NCBI GenBank assembly: GCA_023394255.1
Contig: JAEXAZ010000247.1
Coordinates: 1-9,764 of the forward strand
DNA length: 9,764 bases
Direction: 5' to 3'
Origin: Bacillota bacterium
GTDB lineage: Bacteria; Bacillota; Clostridia; Oscillospirales; Ruminococcaceae
Shown here in pieces: positions 8,041 through 9,764 of this stretch; the stretch's first letter is position 1; the number at the start of each line of letters is the position of its first letter. The notes beneath the pieces are model-generated. The model had not been told where the DNA came from and searched no databases. It saw only the letters and a list, made by a program, of their open reading frames with translations. The position numbers and the translations under genes are program-made.

Positions 8041-8991
8041 CTACTGAACGTCAGCCCAAGTCGCAATTGCACCGGTGAAAATGTCTTTGACATTTTCGAT
8101 GGTCAAAGCAGTTGCCGGATTGTTGACGGAAGTGACCACGGCAATTCCATCGTTGGCGATCGCGGTCGCTTTCAGCTCGGCGGCTTCGGAATCTTTCAGT
8201 TCACGGGACGCCATACCGATATCGCAGGTGCCGTCTATCGCGGCGGTCATGCCGGCGGTGGAATCCGACTGCTGTACCTCGATCGTGGCGGCGGCGTTCA
8301 TCGCCTGATAGGCTTCCACCAGCTTTTCCATCACCGGCGTTACAGAGGAGGAACCGGCGATTACGATTTTACCTTCCGGTTTCGAGCCGGCATAGGGAGC
8401 GGCGGCTTCATCCACTTTGATATAGCCGTTCTTTTCAATGACATCCTGTCCCTCGGCGCTCATAATATAGGCGATGAAGTCCGCAGCCAGATCGGTGGGA
8501 TCGCCTTTTGTGGCAATGTTGAAGGGGCGGGCAATTTTATAGCTGCCGTCCTTGACATTTTCCGCGGTTGCCGCCACCCCGTCGATATCGAGCGCTTTCA
8601 CTGTCTCGTTGAGCGAACCCAGGGAGATGTAGCCAATCGCATAGTCGTCTCCGGCCACGTTTGTGAGCACCACGTCGGTCTTGTTCGCAATGATCGCTTC
8701 TTTGGTGGTATTGTCCACTTTCGTGCCGTCGGCCCCTTCGCCCTGAATCCCTGTAAGCTCAATGAATGCGCCGCGGGTACCGGAGCCTTCTTCACGGGAA
8801 ACCACATTGATCGGGCGGCTGGCGTCAAAATCAGAGGAATTGTCCTCAGGTTCAGCGGATTCCGCCGAGGAGGAAACTGCGGCGGATTCCGCTGGCTGAG
8901 ACACTTCGGAACTGCCGGAAGTTGTTCCGCATCCGGCAAACAGGCTTGCCGTCATCATAACCGCAAACGCGGCTGCTAATACTCTTTTCAT
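8041..8991 (-). CDS. pstS: Phosphate-binding lipoprotein PstS, circularly permuted
   Basis: A 316-residue extracellular phosphate-binding lipoprotein that delivers phosphate to PstC/PstA. A signal peptide ends in the lipobox LFAGC (Cys21), followed by a Ser/Ala/Glu-rich tether (about 22-58). The domain order is reversed from canonical PstS. First comes what is normally the second lobe and C-terminus: VVSREEGSGTRGAF (from about 63), IGYISLGSLNETVKAL, RPFNIATKG and SAEGQDVIEKNGYIKV (to about 193). A short linker of about 14 residues follows, then the normally N-terminal part: KIVIAGSSSVTPVMEKL (from about 208), DIGMASRELKD (Asp257), DGIAVV and KDIFTGAIATW, ending at 316. Likely ligand residues remain: Arg66, Ser70, Gly71, Thr72, the GSSSVTP loop and Asp257. 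The ATG at 8989-8991 has AAGGTG 7 nt upstream. It heads the operon, behind a proposed Pho-box promoter. Identity is near certain from motifs and context; the permuted order is read directly from the translation. Confidence 0.95.
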   Translation of the reverse strand: MKRVLAAAFAVMMTASLFAGCGTTSGSSEVSQPAESAAVSSSAESAEPEDNSSDFDASRPINVVSREEGSGTRGAFIELTGIQGEGADGTKVDNTTKEAIIANKTDVVLTNVAGDDYAIGYISLGSLNETVKALDIDGVAATAENVKDGSYKIARPFNIATKGDPTDLAADFIAYIMSAEGQDVIEKNGYIKVDEAAAPYAGSKPEGKIVIAGSSSVTPVMEKLVEAYQAMNAAATIEVQQSDSTAGMTAAIDGTCDIGMASRELKDSEAAELKATAIANDGIAVVTSVNNPATALTIENVKDIFTGAIATWADVQ

Positions 8992-9041
8992 TTCATTTCA
9001 CCTTTCTCCACATACAAATCTTACTCTTTGGTATGTTTCGA

Positions 9042-9047
9042 ATTATA
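9042..9047 (-). promoter_or_regulatory. Proposed -10 box of the pst operon promoter
   Basis: A perfect TATAAT on the minus strand lies 50 nt upstream of the pstS start codon. At the usual 17-nt spacing the -35 hexamer would be CTGTCG, a poor match to TTGACA. A strong -10 with a weak -35 overlapped by repeat elements is what an activator-dependent, PhoP-controlled promoter should look like. Position and regulation are inferred from sequence only. Confidence 0.6.
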
Positions 9048-9056
9048 AAATGTCTT

Positions 9057-9095
9057 TGTAAAACCGACAGCGTCTATCTGTAAAGACTGTGTAAA
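9057..9095 (-). promoter_or_regulatory. Candidate PhoP-binding direct repeats (Pho box) upstream of pstS
   Basis: Read on the minus strand, TTTACA occurs at 9095-9090, 9084-9079 and 9062-9057. The repeat starts are separated by 11 and 22 nt, so all three lie on the same face of the helix. The unoccupied middle register reads ACGCTG. Gram-positive PhoP proteins are known to bind TT(A/T/C)ACA-like direct repeats with about 11-nt periodicity ahead of Pho promoters. The array ends 9 nt upstream of the TATAAT box. Confidence 0.6.
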
Positions 9096-9108
9096 ATCTT
9101 TTTTTACA
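9090..9108. repeat. Short inverted repeat TGTAAAA/TTTTACA upstream of pstS
   Basis: On the plus strand TGTAAAA (9090-9096) and TTTTACA (9102-9108) are perfect 7-bp inverted arms with a 5-nt spacer. One arm overlaps the distal Pho-box repeat. It could be an operator for a dimeric regulator, or simply a chance product of the AT-rich surroundings. Confidence 0.4.
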
Positions 9109-9281
9109 ATCTGAATCCTGCGGTTACATTTTGGAAACAATTTCGTTAGAAATTCACCGATTAATCGTTATAATTTTTTCAAACGCATGTCATATTCATC
9201 CGTTATACTAAGCTCGTACTTCAAAGACAGGGACAAAATAAATCAGAAGTCTACTCTCCTCCTCTCCTACTCTTCATCATA
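9109..9281. other. AT-rich intergenic stretch without a supported gene
   Basis: No reading frame here has a ribosome binding site or recognisable product. It contains a perfect 10-bp palindrome, CGATTAATCG (9158-9167). It also has a plus-strand TATAAT (9169-9174) with TTAGAA 17 nt upstream (9146-9151), a weak candidate promoter pointing toward flavodoxin. A pyrimidine-rich tract lies at about 9250-9276 (CTCCTCCTCTCC core), which contains the perfect mirror repeat TCTCCTCCTCT. Confidence 0.45.
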
Positions 9282-9327
9282 CTGTCAGCCCGCGGATGGT
9301 CGGAATACCGGTCCGGGGGCATGACAG
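9282..9327. other. Long imperfect hairpin of unknown role
   Basis: Outer arms CTGTCA (9282-9287) and TGACAG (9322-9327) pair. Then GCCC (9288-9291) pairs with GGGC (9317-9320) with one bulged A, and after a G/G mismatch CGGA (9293-9296) pairs with TCCG (9312-9315). Inside, GGT (9298-9300) can pair with ACC (9307-9309). That gives 14 outer base pairs plus an inner stem, with no U tract. It is GC-rich in an otherwise AT-rich spacer and fits no known element that I recognise. The transcribed strand is unknown. Confidence 0.6.
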
Positions 9328-9338
9328 ACCAAGAAAAC

Positions 9339-9361
9339 GATTCTGTTTTTCAGAATCTTTT
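9339..9361. terminator. Weak hairpin with T tract, terminator-like
   Basis: GATTCTG (9339-9345) and CAGAATC (9351-9357) form a 7-bp stem with a T5 loop. On the plus strand it is followed by TTTTATAT, so it could end a rightward transcript. On the minus strand it would sit just beyond the stronger flavodoxin terminator as a back-up, followed by GTTTTC. The stem is short, so function is uncertain. Confidence 0.45.
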
Positions 9362-9398
9362 ATATAAAAAGCGGCGCATCCTCACGGATGTGCCGCTT
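9361..9398 (-). terminator. Intrinsic terminator of the flavodoxin gene
   Basis: Arms AAGCGGCGCATCC (9369-9381) and GGATGTGCCGCTT (9386-9398) give a 13-bp stem with one G-U-type pair and a 4-nt loop, which reads GTGA (a GNRA tetraloop) on the minus strand. The minus-strand 3' arm runs into TTTTTATAT. It lies about 35 nt after the flavodoxin stop codon and separates that gene from the pst promoter. Confidence 0.85.
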
Positions 9399-9433
9399 AA
9401 ATTTTACACAGTATCAGTCTGTGTCAGGTTCTG

Positions 9434-9764
9434 TCAATTTGCCGCAAACTCCTTGCCAAATTTTTTGCAGGATACAATCCCGTCGCCGTCCGGGGCTTCG
9501 TTGATGATCAGCCCCTCCCCCGAAAAAAGCCGGGCCCCCGCGTCCGTCACACGGCCCTGCCAGTCCCGCATCCATTCGCCGTCCCCCCATCCGTACGAAC
9601 CGAACAGGGCCACTTTTTTGCCGTCCAGCCCGCCTGAAAGCTCTGTGAAAAACGGTTCGAACTCATCTTCCTCCAGAACCTCGTCCCCCATGGCCGGGCA
9701 GCCAAGCGCTAGCTTCGGGTACCGCGCGGCTTCTTCCGCCGTAATTTCAGAGACAGTGAACAGC
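9434..9764 (-). CDS. Flavodoxin, short-chain type (5' partial)
   Basis: The frame is open from the right edge to the TGA at 9434-9436, so 109 C-terminal residues are visible of a protein that is usually about 140 long. The N-terminal FMN phosphate-binding loop is off the edge; ATG codons inside the visible part (for example at 9689-9691) are internal. Family blocks seen in order are LALGCPAMGDEVLEEDEFEPFF, GKKVALFGSYGWGDGEWMRDW (carrying the Tyr/Trp-rich loop beside the flavin) and a final VSCKKFGKEF helix. Flavodoxins are soluble FMN electron carriers that can replace ferredoxin when iron is short. It is transcribed in the same direction as the pst operon but is separated from it by a terminator and about 440 nt, so it is probably an independent unit. 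Confidence 0.92.
   Translation of the reverse strand, partial: LFTVSEITAEEAARYPKLALGCPAMGDEVLEEDEFEPFFTELSGGLDGKKVALFGSYGWGDGEWMRDWQGRVTDAGARLFSGEGLIINEAPDGDGIVSCKKFGKEFAAN

Noticed and set aside
7057..8979. A 640-codon plus-strand open frame opposite pstS and pstC
   Set aside because: It lies wholly antisense to two clearly recognised genes and crosses their intergenic hairpin. Its translation is rich in His, Arg and Gly with no domain I recognise, as expected for the shadow of GC-rich coding DNA.
8041..8991. A frameshift, truncation or gene fusion as the explanation for the odd PstS order
   Set aside because: The frame is continuous from a lipobox start to a stop. Each lobe is present once, and the total length of 316 is normal for PstS. 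Permutation explains the data; truncation or fusion does not.
9251..9322. A 23-codon minus-strand open frame (start ATG at 9320-9322)
   Set aside because: There is no ribosome binding site before its ATG, and its sequence is dictated by the hairpin and the purine-rich tract.
9187..9324. A 45-codon plus-strand open frame in the pstS-flavodoxin spacer
   Set aside because: There is no ribosome binding site upstream, the composition is Ser/Tyr-rich, it ends inside the long hairpin and resembles nothing I recognise.
9282..9327. SRP, T-box or another named RNA family for the long hairpin
   Set aside because: The SRP apical GGAAG-type motif and the T-box TGGNACCGCG motif are both absent, and I could not match any other conserved core by eye.

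Overview
The window looks like a chromosomal segment from a Gram-positive, moderately GC-rich anaerobe, most likely a gut-type member of the Clostridia (Oscillospiraceae/Ruminococcaceae-like). This is an inference. It rests on strong AGGAGG-type ribosome binding sites, a lipoprotein PstS with a Ser/Ala/Glu-rich tether, a short-chain clostridial-type flavodoxin, a PhoP/PhoR pair of the Firmicutes kind and U-tract terminators. No mobile element, CRISPR array, tRNA or rRNA was seen.

Layout. (1) Positions 1-2305, plus strand: the 3' three quarters or so of a UvrD/PcrA-type superfamily 1 helicase that carries a complete DnaQ-like DEDDh 3'-5' exonuclease domain between helicase motifs IV and V. Its start and Walker A motif lie off the left edge. 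(2) Positions 2311-2340: a bidirectional intrinsic terminator between two convergent units. (3) Positions 2344-8991, minus strand: one tight phosphate-starvation operon, read right to left as pstS-pstC-pstA-pstB-phoU-phoP-phoR. Only the pstS-pstC gap (108 nt, with a large hairpin) and the phoU-phoP gap (37 nt) are more than a few nucleotides long. (4) Positions 8992-9433: a gene-free region with a pstS promoter (TATAAT) preceded by TTTACA direct repeats spaced 11 and 22 nt, then an unexplained long hairpin and terminator hairpins. (5) Positions 9434-9764, minus strand: the C-terminal three quarters of a flavodoxin, running off the right edge.

How the genes work together. PstS captures orthophosphate outside the membrane. 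PstC and PstA form the channel and PstB hydrolyses ATP. PhoU links transporter state to the PhoR histidine kinase, and PhoR phosphorylates PhoP. PhoP probably binds the TTTACA repeats in front of pstS, which makes the whole operon, including phoPR, autoregulated.

The most striking observation is that the PstS protein is circularly permuted. The segment that is normally the second lobe (SREEGSGTR... to the usual C-terminus) comes first, directly after the lipoprotein signal and linker. The segment that is normally N-terminal (AGSSSVTP... to the TGAIATW hinge) comes last. The reading frame is intact, the phosphate-binding motifs of both lobes are present, and no remnant of the canonical order was found on either side. 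Second-tier observations are the exonuclease domain embedded in the helicase, the helically phased Pho boxes, and a structured element between pstS and flavodoxin that could belong to a small RNA.
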